Source: Hyphomicrobiales bacterium (GTDB lineage: Bacteria > Pseudomonadota > Alphaproteobacteria > Rhizobiales > Beijerinckiaceae). From it: a stretch of 64,000 bases of DNA. The notes beneath the pieces were generated by a model. The model was given only the letters and a program-made list of their open reading frames with translations. It was not told the DNA's origin and searched no databases. Shown here piece by piece: positions 8,620 through 17,587 of the stretch. The stretch lies in assembly GCA_019075905.1 (NCBI GenBank), contig JAGXAM010000002.1, positions 179,177-243,176 on the forward strand, given 5' to 3'. The number at the start of each line of letters is the position of its first letter. Within the stretch, counting starts at the first letter, position 1. The translations under genes and the position numbers were made by a program.

Positions 8620-9830
8620 GGCTGCAACAGCGGGTTATCGATGGGCAAGCCGAGGGCGACGCGGCCATACATGCTGCCTGCCGCATCGAAAGAAAAGGCA
8701 ATATGCGCATCAATGGCCTGCGCATCACGAAACTGCCTTTGCATGACATGCGCCGCCGCAAGGCCGGAGGCGCCATTGGCCTTGAACAGCGTCGCGACAG
8801 CCTCTGTGCAAAGATTGACGGCCATGGCACCATCGCGCCGGTAACGCGCGCGCAGCATCAGGTCGGGTGCAAGTTCGGCGCGCGCCGCATCCATCGCCTC
8901 GGTCAGCGTGCCGCGCATGATACGGCGGGCGGCATCCACCTTGGCACCGGCGCTGGCGAGCCGCATCTGGATCGACGGAAAATCCGCCAGTTTGGCGCGG
9001 TTGTAATTGGCCGCGCGCTGGCGGGCGATCCCGGTGAATTCATGCAGGCAAGCCTCGGCATTGCCGAGCGCGACGCCCGCCAGCACGAAGGGGTAGAGCG
9101 CAAAAACCGGCAGGCTATACAGCGGCTCAGCCCCGGTCTGCGGCCCGCCCGCCATGGCCGAAGCTTGCAGGCTCATGGCGTCGGGCACGAGCAGCCTTTG
9201 CACGCTGACATCGCCAGAACCGGTGCCGCGCAGACCCATGGCATCCCAATTGTCAGCGTGCTGCACCTTAGCTGTCGGCACCAGCAACAGCCGATATTCG
9301 CAATCATCGGCATCGTCATCAGCCATGACGATGGCACCGAGCAGGATCCACGGGCACAGCCCGGCAGCCGTCGCAAACGGCCAATGTCCCGAAAGCTCGA
9401 AGCCGCCCTCGACCTTGCGGGCATGCCCCGCCGGGAAGACCAGCGACGAGGCAATCAGCGCCTGGGCGTCATGCCCCCACACCTGCTTCTGGGCGCCGGC
9501 GCCAAACCACCCCATCATCCAGGCATGGCTGGCAAGGCTGGCCCAGGTCCAGGCCACCGAGGCATCGGCACGCGCCAACGTGGCGGCAATATCGAGCAGG
9601 GTGACGATGTCGCATTGCGCCCCGCCATAGCTGCGTGGCTGCAGGATGCGGAAGAGATCATGCTGGCGCAGTTCGACCATGGTCGCTTCGGGCACATGGC
9701 GGGCCAGTTCGGTATCATGCGCCCGCTGCACCAGCAGGCCTTCGAGCGCCCTGGCCCGGGACATGGCCGCCGCGGCCGCTTGCAGCCGACGATCCTCGTC
9801 CCGCCGCCCCGCATGTTCATGACTGGCCAT
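8616..9830 (-). CDS. Flavin-dependent monooxygenase, oxygenase component (acyl-CoA dehydrogenase fold)
   Basis: 404 residues from the ATG at 9830, chosen because GGAG lies 5 bases before it; an upstream in-frame start at 9863 exists. The acyl-CoA dehydrogenase fold is clear: LDIAATLARADASVAWTW, SGHWPFATAAGLCPWILLGA, GLRGTGSGDVSV and the terminal HIAFSFDAAGSMYGRVALG. The catalytic Glu of true dehydrogenases is absent. This matches group D monooxygenases such as HsaA, the HpaH-type 4-hydroxyphenylacetate hydroxylase and NcnH. It uses reduced flavin from the coupled reductase to hydroxylate an aromatic or similar substrate. The substrate is not evident from context. Confidence 0.88.
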   Translation of the reverse strand: MASHEHAGRRDEDRRLQAAAAAMSRARALEGLLVQRAHDTELARHVPEATMVELRQHDLFRILQPRSYGGAQCDIVTLLDIAATLARADASVAWTWASLASHAWMMGWFGAGAQKQVWGHDAQALIASSLVFPAGHARKVEGGFELSGHWPFATAAGLCPWILLGAIVMADDDADDCEYRLLLVPTAKVQHADNWDAMGLRGTGSGDVSVQRLLVPDAMSLQASAMAGGPQTGAEPLYSLPVFALYPFVLAGVALGNAEACLHEFTGIARQRAANYNRAKLADFPSIQMRLASAGAKVDAARRIMRGTLTEAMDAARAELAPDLMLRARYRRDGAMAVNLCTEAVATLFKANGASGLAAAHVMQRQFRDAQAIDAHIAFSFDAAGSMYGRVALGLPIDNPLLQP

Positions 9831-9969
9831 GGTCGCTCCTTCAGCTCCCGACGCTGCCATCAAGGCATGAATAAACTCTTGGCGCTGGCGACAGGCCGGG
9901 AGGCTATAGCCAGGACGGATACAGGCTATGCCTTGATCTGCTGCGCAATTTCACCGGCAATATGCGCTT

Positions 9970-10200
9970 TTAGCAGGAGATCCAAGCACGTCCGTGCCGG
10001 CACTTTTTTTTCGGCTGCTCAGGCCCGCCGCCTCCCTTCGTCATGGTTCCGGGCGCGCGGATGGCGTGCTGGAAACCAGCCTTTTTGCGCGGCCCGGCAA
10101 ACTGGCTTTGGCCCGCTAGCGCCAGTCCTGTTCCCACGGCGATCTGCAGGGCCATGGCCAGACCAGCAGCCTGCAAGCATTTGACGACAGTAGGATTCAT
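9970..10200 (-). CDS. Small putative exported protein, unknown function
   Basis: 76 residues. The N-terminus MNPTVVKCLQAAGLAMALQI continues with a hydrophobic stretch and ends ALAG, resembling a signal peptide. The remainder is short, basic and Gly/Pro/Lys-rich. A good ribosome-binding stretch (GGGAGAGG) precedes the ATG. It lies downstream of sdhB on the same strand, with a 94-bp gap. I do not recognise the family. The gene is supported only by the start signals and signal-like N-terminus. The remaining bases between it and the oxygenase (9831-9969) hold no gene. Confidence 0.4.
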   Translation of the reverse strand: MNPTVVKCLQAAGLAMALQIAVGTGLALAGQSQFAGPRKKAGFQHAIRAPGTMTKGGGGPEQPKKKCRHGRAWISC

Positions 10201-10294
10201 GTCAGCCTCTCCCGCTTTTGGTAAACATGACCGCGACTTGCGACCACGTCAACCTCGGATGAGCCGCATGAATGCAGGCTGAATGGCTGCGCTT

Positions 10295-11071
10295 TCAGCG
10301 CCGCTCCAGCATCATGCCCTTGATCTGGGCAATGGCCTTGGCCGGATTGAGGCCCTTGGGGCAAGCCTTGGCGCAATTCATGATCGTGTGGCAGCGGTAC
10401 AGCCGGAACGGGTCTTCAACATTGTCGAGCCGTTCGCCGATCGCCTCATCGCGCGAATCGATCAGCCAACGATAGGCTTGCAGCAACGCCGCAGGGCCCA
10501 GATAACGATCGCCATTCCACCAGTAACTCGGGCACGACGTCGAGCAGCAGGCGCACAGGATGCATTCATAGAGCCCGTCGAGCTTGGCGCGATCCTGCGG
10601 CGACTGGCCCCATTCCTTTTCCGGCGCGGGTGTTGAGGTCTTCAGCCACGGCTCGATCGAAGCATGCTGCGCATAAAAGCGTGTGAGATCGGGCACCAGA
10701 TCCTTGACCACCGGCATATGCGGCAAGGGATATATTTTCACCGCGCCAGTAATTTCATCCATGCCCTTGGTACAGGCCAGCGTGTTGGTGCCATCAATAT
10801 TCATGGCGCAGGAGCCGCAAATTCCCTCGCGGCAGGAGCGGCGAAACGTCAGCGTCGGGTCGATTTTCGATTTGATCCAGATGATGGCATCGAGCACCAT
10901 CGGCCCGCAATCATGGCGATCAACGAAATAGGTATCGACGCGCGGGTTGGCGTCATCATCAGGGTTCCAGCGATAGATGCGGAATTCCTTCAACACCGTC
11001 GCGCCGGCCGGCTTCGGCCAGACCTTGCCGGCGATGGTTCGGGAGTTTTTCGGGAGCGTGAGTTCGACCAT
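10295..11071 (-). CDS. sdhB: Succinate dehydrogenase iron-sulfur subunit
   Basis: 258 residues, the electron-transfer subunit of complex II. It carries electrons from SdhA flavin through three Fe-S clusters to ubiquinone. [15 protein letters not shown] (about 80-94) with a downstream Cys forms the 2Fe-2S ferredoxin site. [16 protein letters not shown] and [17 protein letters not shown] supply the 4Fe-4S and 3Fe-4S ligands. It is last in the leftward sdhC-D-A-B operon, 70 bp after sdhA. Confidence 0.98.
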   Translation of the reverse strand: MVELTLPKNSRTIAGKVWPKPAGATVLKEFRIYRWNPDDDANPRVDTYFVDRHDCGPMVLDAIIWIKSKIDPTLTFRRSCREGICGSCAMNIDGTNTLACTKGMDEITGAVKIYPLPHMPVVKDLVPDLTRFYAQHASIEPWLKTSTPAPEKEWGQSPQDRAKLDGLYECILCACCSTSCPSYWWNGDRYLGPAALLQAYRWLIDSRDEAIGERLDNVEDPFRLYRCHTIMNCAKACPKGLNPAKAIAQIKGMMLERR

Positions 11072-11141
11072 GTTCGTTTCCTGTTGCTAGGGCCTGAAGG
11101 CTGCCGCAGCCACGGGCATGTTGCAGCCCGTCAAAATTCCC

Positions 11142-12974
11142 TCAATAAACCCGCGCCTTGGGCTCGATATAGGCTATATCATTCGACATGGTGAAGGCAT
11201 GCACGGGGCGGTAATCGAGCGTAACCGTCTGCTTGACATTGTCGAGATAAGACAAGGTGTGCTTCATCCAGTCCTGATCATTGCGATTGGGGAAATCCTC
11301 GCGTGCATGCGCGCCGCGTGATTCCTGGCGATTGGCAGCCGAATCCATGGTCACCACCGCCTGGACGATGAGATTGTCGAGTTCCAGCGTTTCGATCAGA
11401 TCAGAATTCCAGATCAATGACCGGTCCTCGATCCGCAAATCTGCTGTCCCCGACCACACCTGATGTATGCGCTTCGAGCCGGCCGCAAGCGTCTCGCCGG
11501 TACGGAACACCGCGCAATCATCCTGCATGGTGCGCTGCATCTGGTTGCGCAGTTCAGCGGTGAGCGTGCCGCCCTTGGCATAGCGGAAATGATCAAGCCG
11601 CGTCAGCGCCAGGTCCGCGGAATCCTTCGGTAGTTCAGCCTGTTTCTCGGATTTCTCGATGACTTCGGCGGCGCGCAGACCGGCAGCGCGGCCAAACACC
11701 ACGAGATCAATCAGCGAGTTCGAGCCGAGCCGGTTGGCCCCGTGCACGGAGACGCAGGCCGCCTCGCCAATCGCCATCAGGCCGGGCACCACGCTGTCAG
11801 GGTCGCCCTTGACCTTGTTGAGCACTTCGCCGTGGAAATTGGTCGGGATGCCGCCCATATTATAATGGACGGTCGGCAGCACCGGGATCGGCTCCTTGGT
11901 GACATCGACGCCGGCAAAAATGCGGGCGGATTCGGAAATGCCGGGCAGGCGCTCGTGCAGGATGGCCGGATCGAGATGCTCAAGATGCAGGTGGATGTGA
12001 TCCTTGAGCTTGCCGACGCCGCGGCCGCCGCGAATTTCCATGGTCATGGAGCGCGAGACGACATCGCGTGAGGCGAGGTCCTTGGCGGAGGGCGCATAGC
12101 GCTCCATGAAGCGCTCGCCTTCCGAATTGGTCAGATAGCCGCCTTCACCGCGCGATCCTTCGGTAATCAGACAGCCGGCGCCATAAATGCCAGTCGGGTG
12201 GAATTGCACGAATTCCATATCCTGCAGCGGCAGGCCGGCCCGCAGCACCATGGCATTGCCATCGCCGGTGCAGGTATGGGCGGACGTTGCCGAGAAATAG
12301 GCGCGGCCATAGCCGCCAGTTGCCAGAATGACCAGTTTGGCGCGGAAACGGTGGATCGTGCCATCATCCATTTTCAGGCAGACGACCCCGACGCAACGGC
12401 CCTCGTGCATGATCAGGTCGATGGCAAAATACTCGATGAAAAACTCGGTATGGGCGCGCAGCGCCTGGCCATAGAGCGTGTGCAGGATGGCGTGGCCGGT
12501 GCGGTCGGCAGCCGCGCAGGTGCGCTGCGCAATGCCCTTGCCAAAATCAGTGGTCATGCCGCCGAAAGGCCGCTGGTAGATCTTGCCGGCCTCGGTGCGC
12601 GAGAACGGCACACCCCAATGTTCGAGTTCATAGACCGCTGCTGGCGCATTGCGCACCAGATATTCGATGGAATCCTGATCACCCAGCCAGTCAGACCCCT
12701 TGACGGTGTCATACATGTGCCAGCGCCAGTCATCCGGGCCCATATTGCCTAGCGCTGCCGAAATGCCGCCCTGCGCCGCCACAGTATGCGAGCGCGTCGG
12801 GAACACCTTGGAAATGCAGGCGGTGCGCAGCCCTGCCTGTGAGCAGCCGACTGTGGCGCGCAATCCCGCGCCCCCGGCTCCGACCACAACGACATCGAAG
12901 GTGTGATCCGTGATTGCATAGGCGGGGCCCGCATTCTTGCCCGCCGCCCCGTTCATTGCACCGATTTCTGCCAT
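11142..12974 (-). CDS. sdhA: Succinate dehydrogenase flavoprotein subunit
   Basis: 610 residues. FAD-binding [16 protein letters not shown] is at about 29-44. [21 protein letters not shown] contains the His used for covalent FAD attachment. Downstream, [21 protein letters not shown] and the arginine-bearing active-site region are typical, as is the C-terminal [18 protein letters not shown] motif. It oxidises succinate to fumarate on the cytoplasmic face. sdhD ends 31 bp upstream and sdhB begins 70 bp downstream. A putative SdhA flavinylation/assembly factor (DUF1674) is encoded separately at 18.6 kb. Confidence 0.98.
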   Translation of the reverse strand: MAEIGAMNGAAGKNAGPAYAITDHTFDVVVVGAGGAGLRATVGCSQAGLRTACISKVFPTRSHTVAAQGGISAALGNMGPDDWRWHMYDTVKGSDWLGDQDSIEYLVRNAPAAVYELEHWGVPFSRTEAGKIYQRPFGGMTTDFGKGIAQRTCAAADRTGHAILHTLYGQALRAHTEFFIEYFAIDLIMHEGRCVGVVCLKMDDGTIHRFRAKLVILATGGYGRAYFSATSAHTCTGDGNAMVLRAGLPLQDMEFVQFHPTGIYGAGCLITEGSRGEGGYLTNSEGERFMERYAPSAKDLASRDVVSRSMTMEIRGGRGVGKLKDHIHLHLEHLDPAILHERLPGISESARIFAGVDVTKEPIPVLPTVHYNMGGIPTNFHGEVLNKVKGDPDSVVPGLMAIGEAACVSVHGANRLGSNSLIDLVVFGRAAGLRAAEVIEKSEKQAELPKDSADLALTRLDHFRYAKGGTLTAELRNQMQRTMQDDCAVFRTGETLAAGSKRIHQVWSGTADLRIEDRSLIWNSDLIETLELDNLIVQAVVTMDSAANRQESRGAHAREDFPNRNDQDWMKHTLSYLDNVKQTVTLDYRPVHAFTMSNDIAYIEPKARVY

Positions 12975-13005
12975 GTCATTGACTCACGAAAGTTGAAGGG
13001 GACGC

Positions 13006-13392
13006 TCACGCCAGGCCGATGCGCACCAGCGCGTATAGGCAGGTCACCCCGAGTGCCACGCAGAAAAACAGATTGGCAATCAGCGCGGCATCCTTGATGG
13101 CGTGATCATGGACGTAATCATCAATAATGGCCTTCATGCCGATCTGCATGTGCAGGATACCGGTCCCGATGAACAGGATCATCAGGATGGTTGGCCCGGG
13201 ATGGCCGAGATAATTGCGCACGCCATTGTAATCATGCGCGCCGAGGCGCAGCATCATCACCATAAAGGCAATCGCCAGCGGGATCAGCGCCAGCGAGGTG
13301 AGATGCATCTTGGCATGGTCACCCGTGCCACTGTGGGCTGAACCCAGATAATTGAACCGGCGACGGCTTGTGCGAAGGGAAGGCTCTGTCAT
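13006..13392 (-). CDS. sdhD: Succinate dehydrogenase membrane anchor subunit
   Basis: 128 residues with three transmembrane helices (about 35-52, 66-86, 98-124). The RRRFNYLGSAHSGTGD N-terminus is typical of alphaproteobacterial SdhD, and LHMQIGMKAIIDDYVHD carries the candidate haem and quinone-site residues. It anchors SdhAB in the inner membrane with SdhC. The start lies 3 bp after the sdhC stop. Confidence 0.93.
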   Translation of the reverse strand: MTEPSLRTSRRRFNYLGSAHSGTGDHAKMHLTSLALIPLAIAFMVMMLRLGAHDYNGVRNYLGHPGPTILMILFIGTGILHMQIGMKAIIDDYVHDHAIKDAALIANLFFCVALGVTCLYALVRIGLA

Positions 13393-13395
13393 GGT

Positions 13396-13794
13396 TCAAC
13401 CCCAAATCCCGTAAATCAGCCAGACGACCAGCGTCAGGCCCAGTCCGCCCGCCAAAGTGCCGATGGCGAGCCATTCGCGCTCCGGCGCATCCAGACCCCA
13501 GCCATAATCCCACAGGGCATGGCGCACGCCACCCAGCAAATGGTGCATCAGCGCCCAGGTAAAGCCAAACAGGATCAGCATGCCAAGCCAGGAATGCATG
13601 AAGCCGCTGGCGACTGCGAAGGTGGCACTGTTCATCGAGGCGGCGATCAGGAACCAAGCCAGCAGCAACGTTCCAAGATAGAGCGCCGCCCCTGTGACAC
13701 GGTGGGCCATTGACATCATCATAGTCATGGTCAACCTGTAGATCGTCAGATGCGGCGACATGGGTCGCGCTCTCCCCAGTTTCAGATCGGACAT
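13396..13794 (-). CDS. sdhC: Succinate dehydrogenase cytochrome b556 subunit
   Basis: 132 residues from MSDLKLGRARPMSPHLTIYR; the longer frame starting at 13851 adds residues absent from the family. PMSPHLTIYR and SMAHRVTG are the SdhC signatures for quinone and haem sites, and MHHLLGGVRHALWDYG carries the haem-ligand region. Three transmembrane helices. It is first gene of the sdhC-D-A-B operon. ispH ends 89 bp upstream on the same strand. Confidence 0.95.
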   Translation of the reverse strand: MSDLKLGRARPMSPHLTIYRLTMTMMMSMAHRVTGAALYLGTLLLAWFLIAASMNSATFAVASGFMHSWLGMLILFGFTWALMHHLLGGVRHALWDYGWGLDAPEREWLAIGTLAGGLGLTLVVWLIYGIWG

Positions 13795-13883
13795 GGCACC
13801 CTCGAACGTTTGATCCGTTAGCCTGCTAGAATATCTTGTGCGTTGCCGCAATCCGACAAGGGCAGCATACAGCGAACATTGAC

Positions 13884-14837
13884 TTAATCCGGTCGCAATG
13901 CCTTCGGCAACGGAAAGAACACCGATTCGTCCGCAAGTTTGCGCGTGGTCAAAGTCACCTCGAAACGCTCGGCAAATGCCGCGACGATCTCATCGACCAG
14001 GGTCTCGGGGGCCGAGGCCCCGGCGGTAATGCCCAGAGAGGCGATGCCTTCGAAGCGATTCCAGTCGATTTCCGACGCGCGCAGGGCGAGCTGGGTAATC
14101 GTGCAGCCGGCCCGCTCGGCAACCTCGCGCAGGCGCTGCGAGTTTGACGAATTGGGCGAGCCGACGACGATCATCGCATCGACCTCGCCGGCCACCGCCT
14201 TCACCGCCTCCTGACGGTTGGTGGTCGCATAGCAGATATCCTGTTTTTGCGGGCCGAGGGCGGCGGGAAATTTCTGGCGCAGGGCCGCCACCAGTTCTGC
14301 CGTATCATCGACCGAAAGCGTCGTTTGCGTGACATAGGCCAGCGCCGCCGGATCAAGGGGCACGAAATTGTCGAGGTCGGCGACGGTCTCGATCAGCGTC
14401 ACCGCACCCGCCGGCAATTGCCCCATCGTGCCGATCACCTCGGGATGATTGGCATGGCCGATCAGCAGGACATGGCGTCCGCGCCGGAAATGAATTTCCG
14501 CCTCGCGGTGCACTTTGGTCACCAGCGGACAGGTGGCATCGATCGCCGCCAGCCCGCGCCGCTCGGCCTCGGCCGGAACCGATCGCGGCACGCCATGCGC
14601 CGAAAAGATCACCGGATGCGCCGCGGACGGCACCTCGGCCAGATCCTTGACAAAAACCGCGCCCTTGGCCTTCAGCGAGTCCACCACGAATTTATTGTGA
14701 ACGATCTCGTGGCGCACATAGACCGGCGCGCCATGCCGCGCCAAAGCCTCCTGCACCACATCGATGGCGCGCACCACGCCGGCACAAAATCCGCGCGGCG
14801 CGCAGAGGGTGATCGCCAGCGGTAATCTGTCTGACAT
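13884..14837 (-). CDS. ispH: 4-hydroxy-3-methylbut-2-enyl diphosphate reductase
   Basis: 317 residues from [20 protein letters not shown]; upstream in-frame starts would extend well beyond the family's usual length. The last enzyme of the MEP isoprenoid pathway, making IPP and DMAPP with a 4Fe-4S cluster. [15 protein letters not shown] carries the first cluster Cys. [12 protein letters not shown] and [11 protein letters not shown] carry the active-site His and second Cys, and [14 protein letters not shown] and [13 protein letters not shown] are further signatures. It is divergent from the DUF937 gene. Confidence 0.97.
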   Translation of the reverse strand: MSDRLPLAITLCAPRGFCAGVVRAIDVVQEALARHGAPVYVRHEIVHNKFVVDSLKAKGAVFVKDLAEVPSAAHPVIFSAHGVPRSVPAEAERRGLAAIDATCPLVTKVHREAEIHFRRGRHVLLIGHANHPEVIGTMGQLPAGAVTLIETVADLDNFVPLDPAALAYVTQTTLSVDDTAELVAALRQKFPAALGPQKQDICYATTNRQEAVKAVAGEVDAMIVVGSPNSSNSQRLREVAERAGCTITQLALRASEIDWNRFEGIASLGITAGASAPETLVDEIVAAFAERFEVTLTTRKLADESVFFPLPKALRPD

Positions 14838-14988
14838 GGAAGGCTCGTCCCAGCGCCGGGCGAGGCGGCACAGCTCGTCCGCGCCAAGATTCTCCTCGCC
14901 AAATCTGGCGAAAGGCATTAGTCTGATTTCGCCGATCATGCAAAAGCCGCGCAGGACGCGGCGGCGTTGCGGCCTGGAGGGTGGTGGG

Positions 14989-15762
14989 ATGTTCAACCTC
15001 AATGATATCATGCAGGCAGCGCAAGGCGGCCAGGGCATAGCCAATCTCGCGCAGCAATTCGGCATTTCTCCCGAACAGGCCCAGGCGGCCGTCAATTCGC
15101 TCATCCCGGCCCTGTCGCAAGGCCTGCAAAGCAAGCTTGGCGATGCCAATGGCCTCGGCTCGATTATCAATGCCGTGAGCCAGCCCGCCAACCAGCAGGC
15201 CTTCAACGATCCGGCAGCCGCCGCGCAATCCAGCGCCGCCGCCGGTGCCAACATTCTCGGCTCGCTGTTCGGCTCGCCCCATATCACCCAGCAACTGGCT
15301 CAGGCCGCGGCCGCGCAGACAGGCCTGCGGCCCGACATTCTCGCCTCGATGCTGCCGGTCATGACCTCCATGGCCATGGGTGGCATGTTCAAGTCCATGC
15401 AAAATCAAGGCATGGGCAACATGCTCAGCCAACTCGCCAATGCCGCCGGCAGCACCGGCGGCATGGGCAATATCCTCAGCCAGGTGATGAATCCGGCAGG
15501 GGCAGCGACTGACGCGACACCGGCGGGCGCGGCAGCGGGCGGCATGATGGCCATGCTCACGAACCTGTTCGGTGGCCTCTTTGGCAATAATGCTGCAGGC
15601 GGCGCGGCCCCGGCAGCACTGCCCGGCGGGCTCAATCCCGCCATGGTGCAGCAGGGTATCGATGCCCTGGGCAAGATGATGCAGCCCGGACTGCAGGTCG
15701 CCGCCGACCATCAGGCCAATCTGGCGAACATCATGGCATCAATGATGAAACCGCAAGCTTGA
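14989..15762 (+). CDS. DUF937-domain protein
   Basis: 257 residues from the ATG at 14989, which follows GGAGG at 14976-14980; the frame stays open upstream to 14764, but that part overlaps ispH and lacks family similarity. The N-terminus [20 protein letters not shown] with alternating helical stretches, LGSIINAV and NILGSLFGS, is the DUF937/YidB-type pattern. The middle is Met/Gly/Ala/Gln-rich low-complexity sequence. The C-terminus [19 protein letters not shown] is a further helix. Function is unknown; YidB-type proteins are small soluble helical proteins. Confidence 0.85.
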   Translation: MFNLNDIMQAAQGGQGIANLAQQFGISPEQAQAAVNSLIPALSQGLQSKLGDANGLGSIINAVSQPANQQAFNDPAAAAQSSAAAGANILGSLFGSPHITQQLAQAAAAQTGLRPDILASMLPVMTSMAMGGMFKSMQNQGMGNMLSQLANAAGSTGGMGNILSQVMNPAGAATDATPAGAAAGGMMAMLTNLFGGLFGNNAAGGAAPAALPGGLNPAMVQQGIDALGKMMQPGLQVAADHQANLANIMASMMKPQA

Positions 15763-15843
15763 TGCTACTTGGGAAAAGGACAATTATTCGCCAGCAATGA
15801 CAACGTGTTGGGTCAGCGGGAACCACCGCTGCCGGTCGCTCTC

Positions 15844-15996
15844 TCAGACGTAATTCGCGACATTGTTGAAAATCGGTATCAGCGTGTTTCCGACCTTGCC
15901 GACCGAGGCGACGATGGCAATGGCGATCATGGCGACCAGCAACGCATATTCGATCGCGGTTGCGCCGGATTCGTCGTTGAGAAACTTGCTAAGCAT
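15844..15996 (-). CDS. Flp-family type IVb pilin
   Basis: A 50-residue protein: a short N-terminus (MLSKFLNDESGATAIEYALL) that includes the Flp prepilin processing site, cleaved between Gly11 and Ala12, with the conserved Glu16 and Tyr17. The hydrophobic helix VAMIAIAIVASVG follows, ending PIFNNVANYV. GGAG lies 10 bases before the ATG. Flp pilins build Tad-type adhesive pili at the cell surface. No tad/cpa genes are in the window, so the assembly machinery must be encoded elsewhere, or this copy is isolated. The gap to the IalB-like gene (15997-16123) holds only its leader. Confidence 0.92.
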   Translation of the reverse strand: MLSKFLNDESGATAIEYALLVAMIAIAIVASVGKVGNTLIPIFNNVANYV

Positions 15997-16123
15997 TGTC
16001 GCTGGCTCCTGTCTGCCTGCGACTTAACAGCGGAAACATTCCCTGCCGGTTAACGCCGGTAACTTCCCCTGTTCTTAGCTAATAGTTGCTTGACCCGATT
16101 CAAGAAACCGCGAGCTGTCACGC

Positions 16124-16735
16124 TCACCGGCAAGTCTTGGCCACTTGTTCCAGCGCCTGCCTCAAACCGCTCAGCGAATAAGTATCGGTGGTGACGTGTC
16201 CCTTGATTGATTTGGCTGCAACGACAAGCTGATGCTTGTTCCGCAAATCAGCCAGAAGCGCCGCACGCTGCGCCGGATTTTTCAGCCATAATGTCGTCTC
16301 GGTGCCAACGAACTGGAAGCTCGTCGAGCCGAAATCCGCCGTGGCCGTGGTGCCATTGCGCATGTGGAACCCTTCGACGATAGACACATCATCACGGATG
16401 TTGAGCTTCGGCTGGGTGGTGATGAAAATATAGGCCGGATCGCGCTGCAAGCCGTCAGGCAACCGCTTTTTGGGCTGGGACAGCGCATAGCAGGTCTTGT
16501 TTTTGCCTTCGACGCCGATATAGGCGTTCCAGTCGCCGTAAGAACCAACCAGACTCGGGCCTGAAGCCGGCTTGGCCGCGGCGGGCTTCTTGCCGTGATG
16601 CGCCTTGTGGCGAGCGACCTTGGCGAGTTTCAGCGGCCCCGCCACAGTGGTTGCCGCAGCTTCACCGGCTTGCAGCGCCCCAAAAGCTACAGCAAACCCT
16701 GCGACGGCCAGGAGCCGGCCCCAACTTTCGATCAT
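16124..16735 (-). CDS. IalB-family (invasion-associated locus B) exported protein
   Basis: 203 residues. A signal peptide (about 1-27, ending GEAAA) is followed by a Lys/His/Ala-rich linker (KVARHKAHHGKKPAAAKPAS) and the IalB domain. GSYGDWNAYIGVEGKNKTCYALSQPK is its opening, with YIFITTQPKLNIRDDVS next. The family is periplasmic or outer-membrane associated and widespread in alphaproteobacteria. The name comes from Bartonella, where the locus affects erythrocyte invasion, but most members are not virulence factors. Monocistronic, next to the Flp pilin gene. Confidence 0.88.
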   Translation of the reverse strand: MIESWGRLLAVAGFAVAFGALQAGEAAATTVAGPLKLAKVARHKAHHGKKPAAAKPASGPSLVGSYGDWNAYIGVEGKNKTCYALSQPKKRLPDGLQRDPAYIFITTQPKLNIRDDVSIVEGFHMRNGTTATADFGSTSFQFVGTETTLWLKNPAQRAALLADLRNKHQLVVAAKSIKGHVTTDTYSLSGLRQALEQVAKTCR

Positions 16736-16973
16736 GCTTGTTCCTCACGCATCACTTTGTAATAGCGCCAAAATTTGACAAGGCCGCAGCCATGCCCGTC
16801 CGAATCATCTGAGCGATCCTACCACATTTTGCTGCGACCTCAGCGCGATGCAAATGCCCCGCTGTCACGCCTTACGTCAGCAACGCAAAGACGGCAGATT
16901 TCAGGCAAATATGGCCGGAGGTCTTGCCGGATGGCTGAACATGGCACATTGATTGTGCGCAAGTCATGCCTCA

Positions 16974-17570
16974 ATGCCCGGTTCACGATTGACGGATCCA
17001 GCCACACTTCAAGCTACCCACGCGGCTTTGGCGCAACGCGTTGCCCGGGACCGCGATCAGCAGGCCTTTGTCGAGCTCTATGATTATTACGCGCCGCGCC
17101 TCACCGGCATGTTGATGCGTCAGGGCGTGGCGCGCGATCTCGCGGAAGACATCGCCCAGGACACCATGACGACGCTGTGGCACAAGGCCGGCCTGTTCGA
17201 TGCGTCCCGCGCCAGCCTGTCGACATGGCTCTATCGCATTGCCCGCAACCGCCGCATTGATCTCCACCGCCGCCTTGGCACGCAGGTCGCCGAGCCTTCG
17301 TCCTGGCTTGCCGAAATGGCGCAAGACCTTGGCAACGATGCCGAAACCGGGCTTGACGAGGGCCGCAGGCAGGCTGGCATTGCCGCGCTTGTGAAAGCCC
17401 TGCCGCAGGAGCAAGGTCTGATGGTGCAACTGGCATTTTATGAAGGTTTGACCCACGCTGCCATTGCCGAGCGCACCCGTCTGCCGCTCGGCACCGTGAA
17501 ATCACGCCTGAGGCTGGCATTTGTCCGCTTGCGCCGGGCTTTCGATGACTCGGGCTGGGCAAGGGAATAA
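16974..17570 (+). CDS. ECF-type RNA polymerase sigma factor
   Basis: 198 residues from the ATG at 16974; a TTG at 16953 is an alternative and neither has a strong ribosome-binding site. Region 2 is DRDQQAFVELYDYYAPRLTGMLM, then GVARDLAEDIAQDTMTTLWHKAGLFD and STWLYRIARNRRIDLHRR. Region 4 is ALPQEQGLMVQLAFYEGLTHAAIAERTRLPLGTVKSRLRLAF, a helix-turn-helix for the -35 element. This resembles RpoE/SigK-type ECF factors that usually pair with a zinc anti-sigma factor of the ChrR kind. No anti-sigma gene is adjacent: the next gene is a quinone oxidoreductase 17 bp downstream. Confidence 0.92.
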   Translation: MPGSRLTDPATLQATHAALAQRVARDRDQQAFVELYDYYAPRLTGMLMRQGVARDLAEDIAQDTMTTLWHKAGLFDASRASLSTWLYRIARNRRIDLHRRLGTQVAEPSSWLAEMAQDLGNDAETGLDEGRRQAGIAALVKALPQEQGLMVQLAFYEGLTHAAIAERTRLPLGTVKSRLRLAFVRLRRAFDDSGWARE

Positions 17571-17587
17571 GCAGGAGAGGAAACAAG

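Noticed and set aside
9861..9935. CAAGGCAT ... ATGCCTTG and two AGGCTAT copies upstream of the oxygenase gene
   Set aside because: Short repeats of 7-8 bases across 75 bp are expected by chance, with no promoter element placed sensibly around them.
8703..10184. 493-residue rightward open frame
   Set aside because: Antisense to the flavin monooxygenase oxygenase gene. The leftward frame has recognised motifs and an ATGA link to the reductase.
14764..14988. Upstream extension of the DUF937 gene
   Set aside because: The extension overlaps ispH and is Arg/Ser/Pro-rich. The ATG at 14989 has a GGAGG and matches the family start.
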